Part shown: piece by piece, positions 54,801-64,000 of the stretch
How positions within the stretch are numbered: the first letter of the stretch is position 1
Layout: the number at the start of each line of letters is the position of its first letter
NCBI GenBank assembly: GCA_949752745.1
Contig: OX457034.1
Coordinates: 3,010,646-3,074,645, forward strand
DNA: 64,000 nucleotides
Source: Protula sp. h YS-2021
Taxonomy: Eukaryota > Annelida > Polychaeta > Sabellida > Serpulidae
Direction of reading: 5' to 3'
Translations under genes and position numbers: made by a program
Notes under the pieces: generated by a model
What the model was told of the DNA's origin: nothing
Seen by the model: only the letters and a program-made list of their open reading frames with translations
Database searches by the model: none

Positions 54801-55738
54801 CTTTAGTTTCTTCGGTAGTGGAATAAAACTACTCGCTTCTAGTGGCGCTGACGTAGCTGAATGCACTTCAATATACAGTATGTTATCCAATACCCAGCCA
54901 GAACCTTGTCGCTCATGTTCATCAAACTTGGTAAACAATTCTTTATAGGCTTCTGGCAAGTCCTTCTCAATATCCGCTGGATTGTATGCTACATATGTCG
55001 GACTGCTGATGAAGGCGTTATCCACTTGTTCTACCATAACGCCTTCTGCATTCGCTGTCAGTTTCTTGAAGCGTGCATGCACCACAATATACCATTTCAT
55101 GCCATGGTTTAACGTTTCAAGCAAATGCCTCTTGATCCGGTTCTCTTGTTGTCGCATTTCAAGCAGTAAATCTGATCCATCTTCAGGCTCAAACCGTCTT
55201 TCCTGTGCGTTTTCACAAAGACTCACTCTTCTGCTTCTGCCTACTTGTCCTGTCTTTTCTTTCTTTCTTTGTTCTTCATGAGGTACATTTTCATTCTCAA
55301 CAAATGAATGCGTCTCAAACGCATCCAAAGATGGAAATATTTTAATACATTCATCGCAGAGGATTGGATCAGGTCTGTCCATACCATCTTGTACCGTCTT
55401 TCGTCTCTTAGCTTCAATCTGCTCAACAAGCTCTTCACGAGCACGTTTCATCCTAGCTGGTTTGCATGTATGTGCCACAAACACTTCCAGAGATGGAAAT
55501 TCACATCACAATCATGACAGTAGATCTTCTCAACAAGCTCTTCACGAGCGCGTTTAGCTGGTTTGCATGTATGTGCCACGAACAATTCCAGAGATGGAAA
55601 TGTCACATCACAATCATGACAGTTGATCTTCTCAACAAGCTCTTCACGAGCGCGTTTAGCTAGTTTGCATGCATGTGTCACGAACAATTCCAGAGATGGA
55701 AATGTCACATCACAATCATGACAGTAGACTGTTGTCAT
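51873..55738 (-). pseudogene. Protein-primed family B DNA polymerase with N-terminal zinc-finger array, multiply frameshifted
   Basis: The N-terminus (55738-55300) has tandem CxxC...H...C finger units. The middle (to 54375) has FLWSVLAYLHPSTNNPYR, typical of the region before Polinton polymerases. The catalytic part (54418-52310) has exonuclease motifs VIYADFECFT, FFHNLRGYDSHLI and YLKSDVLLLADV, a Cys/His HNH/endonuclease VII-like insert (CYICHEPL ... VRDHDHINGKYRGATHNECN), and polymerase motifs YLMYLDANNLYGWAMS and FFKLMNNSVFGKTMENV. SDTDSLCYDI (motif C) lies in the next frame (52460-51873). Frameshifts are at about 55500, 54490, 54400 and 52465. It would replicate the linear genome from protein-primed ends; this copy is inactive. 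Confidence 0.92.
55480..55735 (-). repeat. 102-bp tandem repeat encoding zinc-finger units of the polymerase N-terminus
   Basis: Three near-identical 102-bp (34-codon) units encode CHDCDVTFPSLELFV-x-H-x-C followed by KRAREELVEKI. A 1-bp deletion near 55500 breaks the frame in the third. A fourth diverged unit (CDECIKIFPSLDAFETH) follows at about 55330-55390. Near-identity indicates recent expansion. Confidence 0.9.
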
Positions 55739-55784
55739 CGTTGCTGTTGTTGCTGAAATGGGTAAACTACACGTTTCACTCTTC

Positions 55785-55792
55785 CTTTTATA
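55785..55792 (-). promoter_or_regulatory. TATA box for the polymerase gene
   Basis: TATAAAAG on the minus strand, 47 bp before the ATG at 55738. A second TATA-like site on the minus strand (TATATAAG, 56453-56460) is followed by CATATCG/GTAAGT (donor at about 56415), so a spliced upstream leader is possible. Confidence 0.55.
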
Positions 55793-56009
55793 TCATTTCG
55801 ATAGTGTGTTAACTTGGCAGAATTTATCACTGATTCATATGAATGTTTCACTCTTCCTTTTATGCTACTTACATGTAATCAAAATATGGTGTGTAACTTT
55901 TACAACTTGTGCAAAATTTCTAACTCAGCAGAATGTATCACTGCTTGATATAAATGTCTCACCTACAGTTGTACAGCTGCACTGAAGTCAAATGGTATTC
56001 ATCCGCGAA

Positions 56010-56400
56010 CACAGGAAATAACTGAATCAAATGGTGAAATTTCCAGGTAAATCAGTCAACTATAATGAAAGTTATCCCAATTTTTACAAAGTTAAAATGG
56101 CGGTAAAATGTATACAGCCAGCTGCACAACTAGCCTATGATCACTTTATAGCAAAACTTTACATAAACCTGAATAAAACAATGAAATTTCCAGGTAAATA
56201 GGTTAACTATAACAAAAGTTATCCCAATTTTTACAAAGTTAAAAGGGCGGTAAAATGTATACAGCCAGCTGCGCAACTAGCCCATGATCACTTTATAACA
56301 AAAGTTTACATAAACCTGAATCGAATGGTGAAATTTTCATTCATATCGACCAACTATAACGAAAGTTGTCTAAGTTTTTCACTTTTGTTTACAAAGTTTC
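56010..56400. repeat. Subterminal imperfect inverted repeats, right
   Basis: Three copies of AATGGTGAAATTT(C/T)...CAACTATAA(T/C)(G/A)AAAGTT, two followed by ATGTATACAGCCAGCTGC(A/G)CAACTAGCC. They are reverse complements of the left-end blocks at 41661-41930. Confidence 0.8.
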
Positions 56401-56582
56401 AATGACTTCCACTTACCGATATGACTGTCACTGTTGTTGGATTGAGCTCATCCCTTATATACCACTCTGATGTGATCAACTTGTGGTGTGCAATTTATGA
56501 TGACTTGACAGAATGTTGCTGACATGACAGAATGTTGCTGAATTGACAGAATGTTGCTGACTAGAGAGAGTGTTGCTTACCC

Positions 56583-56786
56583 TGGGGGGGGGGTCCCACG
56601 GGGGGTCTCCACTTGGGGATAGGGGGGTAAGGGGGGGGTAGGGGGTAGGAAGGGTAGGGGGTAGGGGGTAGGGAGGGGGTAGGAGGGGTGGGGGGTAGGG
56701 GGGTAGGGGGTAGGGGGTTGGGGGGTTGGGGCGGGTAGGGGGTAGGGGGCAGGGGGAGTGGGGGTAGGGGGTGGGGGTAGGGGGTA
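56583..56786 (+). repeat. Subterminal G-rich TAGGGGG ladder
   Basis: About 200 bp of GGGGTAGGGGG-type units on the plus strand, with very long G runs and clear G-quadruplex potential. Any translation through it is an artefact. Confidence 0.9.
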
Positions 56787-56835
56787 GGGGGTATGACGTC
56801 ACAAAGTGAGCCAGAACTGTCCTTTTCCCCCTACT
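56787..56835 (-). repeat. Polinton terminal inverted repeat, right
   Basis: Reverse complement of 41473-41521, 49 of 49 bases, ending CCCCCTACT. Confidence 0.97.
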
Positions 56836-56841
56836 CTTCTG
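56836..56841 (+). repeat. Polinton target-site duplication, right (CTTCTG)
   Basis: Identical to 41467-41472. Confidence 0.97.
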
Positions 56842-58676
56842 TTGTAGGTCACCGGATGGGAAGAACGAAAGTTGAGGTAGGCATGTGTGTCAGTCGGTTT
56901 ACAGTAGAGCGTTGAGTGCACTGAATTTCCTTTAATTTTAATTGTGGTATCTAGCATGTTAACTTCTTGTGCGATAGTAACCGTATACTCAAGGGCTGGG
57001 TGGTGGTTTTTGACAAAGTTAATGAACTTTTCAAGGTTATCTTTCGTCATATTTGCTGCCCCAAAAACGCCGTCAATAAACCTCTTATGAAGTGTCGGTT
57101 TTTCGTCCTCATATTCTTCGTAAATTTTCTTCTCTTCATATGACATAAATAGGCAAGAATATTCAACACCAAATGGAGTTCCCATCATTGTGCCACCTTT
57201 TTGTGAATAATACTTTCCATTAAACTCCATGCAGTTTTTTGTTAGCACAATTTCGGCTAGGCGCACCAATGTTTTTGTGGCGATCTTCTTGTCTTTTCTT
57301 TTATCTAAGTAGTATCGTAAGGCTTCTAATCCATCACTATTTGGTATATTGGTGTAAAGACGTTTCACATCCATTGTAAAGAGATATGTTTCTGAATTGC
57401 CTTCAAATTCAAAACCATCCAGCGTTTGTAATAAGTGCGTTGTATCCTTTATGTAAGTAGGACATTGTTCTACGATGGGTCTCAATGTTTCACTTAGACA
57501 TTTTGAGATGTTATAGGTAGGGCATGAAATATTTGACACAACTGGCCTTCCTGGTATGCCTTCTTTGTGGGTTTTCGGTAGTAAATAGAATTGTGAACAC
57601 CGAGGAGATTTGACAATGAGATTTGTTGCTGATGGTGAAAGTTCCTTATTTTTGATCATACTTTCAATTTCTGCTGCAATTTCCTTTTGAATATTTGTGG
57701 TTATGTCTCCATCTAATATGGCATACAATTTACAGTCATTCAGTTTTTATCCGACACAAACGGCTCCGCCTTTATCGGCTGGCTTGATTACGATATCGTT
57801 ACGGTTTCTTAACGAATTAAAGGCTTAGATCTCTTCTTTTGATATATTTTGTGGTTTTATTGACTTCTGCAGATCTACATTTTTTATTTGTTGACGACAC
57901 GTACCGATAAAAGAGTCCACTGCGATGGTGTGTAATGAGAAACAGTTTTTTCAAACTTTGGAATTTCATGAGTCACTTGTTCATCATCATCTTTTGACTG
58001 GTTATTTTCTTCATTTCCAAAATGAGCTCTTAGTCTTACCTTGCGTAAGAAATGTTCAGTGTCAGTTAACGTTTGAAAAGAATCAACCGTTTTTGTTTCT
58101 GGAATGTAGCTTAGTCCTTTTTGCAACAAAGATGTTTCATCAGCAGACAATTCAACATAGTCGGGAATTTTCACCACTCTGTTTGGAGTTTCAGAAGCTG
58201 GCAATGGTTCATATTTCCTCTTTTTTCTTGTGTCCAATTCATTATAACGTTCCGTATTCAAGTCGTAAACCTTTGCAGATAATGATCTCCAAACTTCCTG
58301 ATGACTAATGGATCTGAGTTTTTCGTTGCAAAACTGTCTTTTTATTGAGAGTACTTTCATTTTCCAGTCGTTGTAACGCATTACGAATCAATTGAAAAGA
58401 ACACCTTTCAACGACGTTTGAATTAGCATATTGAAGATAATTAGATACTGGTCCAGAATGAAATTTTAGCGCAAATCCTTTTGGAAGGTGTCGGTTATTC
58501 AAACAAGTTCTTAAAAATTGTGCATGTGATCCAAATCTTGTTTTATTAAAAGTAGAAGTTCCAAATTGGATCCAGTTTTTTTCTTCTTCGTAGTTCAGTC
58601 TATGTGTCTTCACAGATGCTTTGAAGGCGTTGAATACTTTGCTGACCAAATTCCTCATTTTTGATGGTAAAACCAC
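56836..58676 (-). pseudogene. PLE copy 2, N-terminus and reverse transcriptase core
   Basis: The N-terminal frame (58676-58305) is broken by a small deletion near 58375, then a second frame runs 58381-57884. Deletions near 57915 and 57750 (relative to copies 1 and 3) break it again. The RT core (57728-56836) is open and has FTMDVKRLYTNIP, MMGTPFG and RFIDGVFG. As in copy 1, the second catalytic Asp is Gly (codon 57069-57071). Confidence 0.9.
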
Positions 58677-58792
58677 GGGTTAAATAACCAAAACTTATTA
58701 TATTACTTATAAATGTTCCTGTGCACACTTTTATCCATAATTGTATGAAATGAAAAGTCTTTTCAAGTGTTATGTTTTAATATTTTACGAAT

Positions 58793-58817
58793 TTTCGACT
58801 GATACAGTCTTCTTCAG
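58793..58817 (-). ncRNA. Hammerhead-ribozyme-like core in PLE junction repeat
   Basis: Identical 25-nt core to that at 37360 (CTGAAGA, GACTG-TAT-CAGTC hairpin, GAAA). Confidence 0.45.
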
Positions 58818-59024
58818 GTATATATTTCACAAAATTGTGACGTTGCTATGGTTACTTCACATACTACACACAATTGTGATGAATTTTATGTGTAAATACA
58901 CATGAATCCAGTGTTTACACAAAATGGTAATATAATTGCAAACAAAGTTGAAATCATATCAAAAACATAGAATAATGAGAAAATTCGACTAAAAGAAATT
59001 CATAAGATAGAATAATGCACAATT

Positions 59025-61716
59025 TTAAAGAAGTTGCTGATAATTGAAATCCACATTCATTTCATGTCCCAAAACACAACCTAATTTTGCAATTAATTTT
59101 TGTTCTAACAATTTTCGTTTTGAAGTGTCATTGCAAAAAGCAACGGCACAAACAGACATATCGTCAGCTCTGTGATGATTACTTATAAAATGACTGGAGA
59201 CTTCGTTATCTTCTTTTTTAATAATCACATTTCTTCTATGTTCTCTAAATCTATCCCCTAGTCGCCTACCCGTTTCTCCCACATACAGACTGCCGCACTT
59301 TTTACATTCTATCACATAAACTACATCTTCTGAAACACATGAAAAATTATCTCTGATATTTATGAAAGTTTTTGGTCAAACTATTTGTGAGCTCCCATTA
59401 ATATGGGGACAAGTTACACATTTTTTTTTGTTTGCAAGGAACCGTCTTCCCTCCTTTGCAGCTTTGTAATGTACAAGAATATCTTTCAGATTTTTGTCTC
59501 TTTTGTAGGCCACTAAAGACCGGCCTTCAAAAATGTGCCCAATACAACTATCATTACATAAAATATTATAATTTCTGTTTACTATTTTAGAAATTTCCAA
59601 ATTGCTGCGATGGTATGTGATAGGAAACACGATTCTATTTTGTCCTTTCTGACTTGACTTGTCTTTGTATAATACACTTCGTCTTTTCATAGCACGTACT
59701 CTGGTCATATTTCGACTTAAAAAGTGATTTGTGGTAACCTTGTTGTACGAAACACCTAAACAACATTTTCCCGTTTTTCTCATAATCACCGTCCTTGGAA
59801 GATATTCTTCGAATTCGAAGGAACTGTGAGAATGGAATACTTCTGTTGTAGGTCACCGGATGGGAAGAACGAAAGTTGAGGTAGGCATGTGTGTCAGTCG
59901 GTTTACAGTAGAGCGTTGAGTGCACTGAATTTCCTTTAATTTTAATTGTGATATCTAGCATGTTAACTTCTTATGCGATAGTAACCGTATACTCAAGAGC
60001 CGGGTGGTGGTTTATGACAAAGTTAATGAACTTTTCAAGGTTATCTTTCGTCATATTTGCTGCCCCAAAAACGTCGTCAATAAACCTCTTATGAAGTGTC
60101 GGTTTTTCGTCCTCATATTCTTCGTAAATTTTCTTCTCTTCATGTGACATAAATAGGCAAGAATATTCAACACCAAATGGAGTTCCCATCATTGTGCCAC
60201 CTTTTCGTGAATAACTCCATGCAGTTTTTTGTTAGCGCAATTTCGGCTAGGCGCACCAATGTTTTTGTGGCGATCTTCTTGTCTTTTCTTTTATCTAAGT
60301 AGTATCGTAAGGCTTCTAATCCATCATTATTTGGTATATTGGTGTAAAGACGTTTCACATCCATTGTAAAGAGATATGTTTCTGAATTGCCTTCAAATTC
60401 AAAACCATCCAGCGTTTGTAATAAGTGCGTCGTATCCTTTATGTAAGTAGGACATTGTTCTACGATGGGTCTCAATGTTTCACTTAGAAATTTTGAGATG
60501 TTATAGGTAGGGCATGAAATATTTGACACAACTGGCCTTCCTGGTATGCCTTCTTTGTGGATTTTTGGTAGTAAGTAGAATTGTGAACACCGAGGAGATT
60601 TGACAATGAGATTTGTTGCTTATGGTGAGTGTTCCTTATTTTTGATCATACTTTCAATTTCTGCTGCAATTTGAATATTTGTGGTTATGTCTCCATCTAA
60701 TATGGCATAGAATTTACAGTCATTCAGTTGTTTTTCACCTTCTGCAATATTTGCCTTTTTATCCCACACACAAACGGCTCCACCTTTATCGGCTGGCTTG
60801 ATTACGATATCGTTACGGTTTCTTAACGAATTAAGGGCTTGGATCTCTTCTTTCGATATATTTTGTGGTTTTATTGACTTCTGCAGATCTACATTTTTTA
60901 TTTGTTGACGACACGAACCGATAAAAGAGTCCACTGATTCAAACTCGCCATGGGGTGGTGTGTATTGAGAAACAGTTTTTTTTTTTCAAACTTTGGAATT
61001 TCATGAGTCACTTGTTCATCATCATCTTTAGACTGGTTATTTTCTTCATTTCCAAAATGAGCTCTTAGTCTTACCTTGCGGAAGAAATGTTCAGTGTCAG
61101 TTAACGTTTGAAAAGAATCAACCGTTTTTGTTTCCGGAATGTAGCTTAGTCCTTTTTGCAACAAAGATGTTTCATCAGCAGACAATTCAACAGAGTCGGG
61201 AATTTTCACCACTCTGTTTGGAATTTCAGAAGCTGGCAATGGTTCATATTTCCTCTTTTTTCTTGTGTCCAATTCATTATAAAGTTCCGTATTCAAGTTG
61301 TGAACCTTTGCAGATATTGATCTCCAAACTTCCTGATGACTAATGGTTCTGAGTTTTTCGTTGCAAAACTGTCTTTTTATTGAGAGTACTTTCATTTTCC
61401 AGTCGTTGTCTTGTAACGCATTACGAATCAATAGAAAAGAACACCTTTCAACGACGTTTGAATTAGCATGTTGAAGATAATTAGATCCTGGCCAAGAATG
61501 AAATTTCAACGCAAGTCCTTTTGGAATGTCTCGGTTATTCAAATAAGTTCTTAAAAATTGTGCATGTGATCCAAATCTTGTTTTATTAAAAATAGAAAGT
61601 CCAAATTGGATCCAGTTTTTTTCTTCTTCGTAGTTCAGTCTATGTGTCTTCACAGATGCTTTGAAGGCGTAGAATACTTTGCTGACCAAATTCCTCATTT
61701 TTGATGGTAAAACCAC
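59025..61716 (-). pseudogene. PLE reverse transcriptase-GIY-YIG endonuclease, copy 3 (catalytic FIDD retained)
   Basis: The N-terminus (61716-60898) is open. Indels at about 60965-60975, 60670, 60215, 59970, 59730 and 59460 shift the frame. The RT piece at 60192-59971 reads RFIDDVFG (second Asp codon 60073-60075), the normal catalytic pair, unlike copies 1 and 2. The GIY-YIG part (59315-59025) keeps CGSLYVGETGRRLGDRFREH and the full tail. It is inactive as a whole because of the frameshifts. Confidence 0.9.
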
Positions 61717-61749
61717 AGGTTACATATCCAAAACTTATTATATTACTTA

Positions 61750-62230
61750 TAAATTTAACGAAGATAACGAAGTCTCCAGTCATTTTATAAGTAATCATCA
61801 CAGCGTTGACGATATGTCTGTTTGTGCCGTTGCTTTTTGCAATGACACTTCAAAACAAAAATTGTTAGAACAAAAATTAATTACAAAATTAGGTTGTGTT
61901 TTAGGACATGAAATGAATGTGGATTTCAATTATCAGCAACTTCGTTAAATTGTGCATTATTCTATCTTATGAATTTCTTTAGTCGAATTTTCTCATTATT
62001 CTATGTTTTTGATATGATTTCAACTTTGTTTGCAATTATATTATCATTTTGTGTAAACATTGGATTCATGTGTATTTACACATAAAATTTATCACAATTG
62101 TGTGTAGTATGTGAAGTAACCATAGCAACGTTACAATTTTGTGAAATATGTACCTGAAGAAGACTGTATCAGTCGAAAATTCGTAAAATATTAAAACATA
62201 ACACTTAAAAAGGCTTTATATTTCATACAA
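61750..62230 (+). mobile_element. Inverted PLE 3'-end fragment
   Basis: Plus-oriented copy of the last 60 codons of the GIY-YIG protein (SSHFISNHHSVDDMSVCAVA ... NVDFNYQQLR) and the following junction repeat. It is joined head to head with copy 3 at about 61750-61760. Confidence 0.9.
62154..62178 (+). ncRNA. Hammerhead-ribozyme-like core in inverted PLE fragment
   Basis: Plus-strand CTGAAGA, A, GACTG-TAT-CAGTC, GAAA: the same core in the opposite orientation. Confidence 0.45.
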
Positions 62231-62360
62231 TCCATAGTGAAGCTCAATGACACAACACTTTGGAATATGCATTTCCCACCAACAGTCAAATCGGTAAGTC
62301 ATCTGTGATTGTGTGAAATAAAAAGTCTTTATCATTGTTATGTTTCAATATTTGACGAAT

Positions 62361-62503
<143 letters not shown>

Positions 62504-62556
62504 CAGCGAATCTTTAGATTCGCTGAAAATGTCAGCGAATTTGTAGATTCGCTGAC
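62504..62556. repeat. Two adjacent perfect hairpins of related sequence
   Basis: CAGCGAATCT-TT-AGATTCGCTG (62504-62525) and GTCAGCGAAT-TTGTAG-ATTCGCTGAC (62531-62556), followed by another CAGATTCGCTG (62566-62576). They share the CAGCGAAT arm. Confidence 0.9.
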
Positions 62557-64000
62557 TCGCTTATACAGATTCGCTGAAATTGCCTGATCGGCCATCTTTA
62601 CGGACCTGATCATTTGTTTTTGGCTAATATTTGAAATTTAATTTCTTTAGCGTGATTTCGTTACTCCAGATGTATTTTACACACATTTTTTTTTGGTTTT
62701 TAAGAAGGGAATATATTAAAATCGAGCTTTGATTATCTGTTTCCATTGCTATTAACTCATTTCATGCATCTGAGGGTTTTTGGTCGTTTGATGAAAATGC
62801 AGCAATTTATATGCTTTCACACTGGAATAAAGTTTCTATTCATCGAAGTACTGGTCGTATCAGTTTCTGTTAAATTAAACTGTTAGTGTGCGGAGCATCG
62901 AAAATTAACACTTTGGATAAGCGTACCGTAATTCAATTCCAATTTATATCACCCGGAGGTAAAGAGATCTTTGTGCTGCACTCACGGAAAAATAATTGCA
63001 ATTTGGCTTATAGCAATTTGAATGTACTCAGAAGCGGAGTAATGATTGCAACTTATTTAGAAACAATAGTATTAAGATTTGCTGTGATCATTTTTATGAA
63101 ACTGTGTTTACTTAAAAATCAGTCACAGACAGTCACAAACGTTTCATTGTATATATATATATATATATATATACACAGTCACAGATAATTACCATTTAAA
63201 CCCTCATATATTACGTTTTCTCAATATTTTGCTGAGACTAAAAGTTTTTTATTTATTTATTTATTTATTTATTTTTTTTTTGAGGGGGGGAGGGGTAAAC
63301 TTAAAGACCTGTTCAACTTGCAAAGGCGGTTGCTGCACTTGTTCGTCTGACGTTTCCGGTTGCACCAGTGACACTGTTGCGGCCTTGTCCGGAGATTTCC
63401 TGAGTGGCCCCGACTGCAACAAGAGACCATGGGGAGACCAAATGTATATCCTTTCTCTTCCGCATTTTTTCTTTTGTTATCGCATAGATATCTTAAATTA
63501 ATATTATTGTTATTATCTGTTATGGTTGTTTTGAAAAAAAAACACAACAATAACGAATAAACAAAAATTCGAGGTCTCCTTTATTCGACCAACTTTTTTG
63601 CCAGAAACACACCCACTAAAAGAGATCACTTTTAGCAGAGTCAGTGGACTCGCTAAATCTTTTTTTTTTAATTTTTGTAATTTAATAATTTACTGGCACT
63701 TTATACAAGTTTTAGAGGGGAGTTCTTCGGAATAAAAACAATTTCAAAGTTTCGTCTATTTCCGTGAGAGATCTGGTTACAAACTTCAGGTAATTTTGTT
63801 TGTATTGTTTACATCTACCTGCCAAAGACGAAGAGAAGTAACTAATGAAAATAACTTGAAAGAAAAGAGTTAAACTAAATAACAAAATACTTGAAACTAT
63901 TACATGCAGCCTGAAGACTACTTGACATATTACTGTCGTGCAAAGTAAGCTCTTATTTAATGTTTTAGCACAAAATCTATATTATCGCCCACTTGTTTAC
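62557..64000. other. No confident gene; short microsatellites and one Cys-rich open stretch
   Basis: (TA)n at about 63150-63172 and (TTTA)n at about 63249-63273. An open plus-strand stretch at about 63290-63430 encodes TCSTCKGGCCTCSSDVSGCT, which might be an exon of a secreted Cys-rich protein, but no clear acceptor is present, so I do not call it. Nothing else is recognised. Confidence 0.4.

Larger units (their letters stand above)
41473..56835 (+). mobile_element. Maverick/Polinton element, 15,363 bp, complete ends
   Basis: Bounded by 49-bp perfect terminal inverted repeats beginning AG and ending CT and by an exact 6-bp target duplication. It carries the Polinton set: retroviral-type integrase, FtsK/HerA packaging ATPase, single- and double-jelly-roll capsid proteins, adenain-like protease and protein-primed DNA polymerase B. 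Genes are in two convergent blocks, rightward (41.9-50.4 kb) and leftward (55.7-50.6 kb). Several genes are broken, so the copy cannot be autonomous as it stands. Polintons are integrated virus-like elements. The one unusual part is the accessory gene content near both ends of the blocks. Confidence 0.97.
56836..58679 (-). mobile_element. Penelope-like element, copy 2, 5' part (right of the Polinton)
   Basis: Continuation of the PLE interrupted at 41472. Together the two parts give one PLE of about 3.0 kb. Confidence 0.95.
58680..61730 (-). mobile_element. Penelope-like element, copy 3
   Basis: Junction repeat (58680-59024), ORF region (59025-61716) and the start of the next repeat, where it meets an inverted fragment. 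It is closely similar to copies 1 and 2, with many small indels. Confidence 0.9.

Noticed and set aside
56476..56802. Proline-rich protein on the minus strand
   Set aside because: It is the G-rich subterminal ladder read in reverse; no start context, and it overlaps the Polinton terminus.
37255..62230. Long CRISPR-like or phage-like repeat array
   Set aside because: The repeats are PLE copies of about 3 kb with RT and GIY-YIG coding, in a eukaryotic context.
63229..63501. Cys-rich exon of a secreted protein
   Set aside because: A short Cys-rich stretch only, preceded by a low-complexity TTTA/G-run and without a convincing acceptor.

Overview
The window is animal genomic DNA: AT-rich, with spliced genes in short exons, long introns, microsatellites and dense mobile elements. 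The dispersed repeats built around GACGGACGGAC tracts, with CTATAGGCCCC-type flanks, are of a kind I associate with marine molluscs. A mollusc is therefore my best guess, but it is an inference. No bacterial operons or CRISPR arrays were seen.

0-23 kb: remains of two host genes among repeats. At the left edge, three minus-strand exons (2437-2264, 617-373, 85-1) with matching splice phases encode a protein carrying a KDM3/JMJD1-like zinc finger; a decayed hAT transposon (641-2090) sits in one intron. At 19.7-22.8 kb, five phase-compatible minus-strand exons encode the C-terminal half of a SET domain followed by a long acidic tail of 12-residue repeats. The N-terminal half of a SET domain lies on the opposite strand at 9.6 kb. 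A pair of inverted repeats (about 14.65-15.12 and 25.38-25.84 kb) is placed so that inverting the DNA between them would put both halves on the same strand in the right order.

23-37 kb: no convincing host gene. It holds MITEs (one family with AAGTGCGAATTGGCTTA termini, one copy with another MITE nested in it), tRNA-derived SINE-like repeats, a LINE RNase H remnant further left, and several dispersed repeat pairs.

37.2-62.2 kb: a head-to-tail array of three Penelope-like retroelements (PLEs; reverse transcriptase plus GIY-YIG endonuclease), all on the minus strand, ending in a small inverted PLE piece and a (TA)n tract. The junction repeats carry a hammerhead-ribozyme-like core. The middle PLE is split by a 15,363-bp Maverick/Polinton (41473-56835) with 49-bp perfect terminal inverted repeats (AG...CT) and an exact 6-bp target duplication CTTCTG.

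The Polinton has two convergent gene blocks meeting near 50.5 kb. The rightward block carries accessory genes, then integrase, packaging ATPase, two small conserved genes, minor capsid, a pX/pVI-like basic protein, major capsid and adenain-like protease. The leftward block carries a protein-primed DNA polymerase B with an N-terminal zinc-finger array, then three small genes. The accessory part is unusual: several PC4-like (p15 coactivator) single-strand-DNA-binding domains on both arms, a NADAR-family ADP-ribosyl glycohydrolase gene, and three tandem paralogues of an unrecognised small helical protein. Many genes are broken by single in-frame stops or 1-base frameshifts although the termini are perfect, so this copy is defective. 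Coordinates of dispersed repeats are good to roughly 10 bp.
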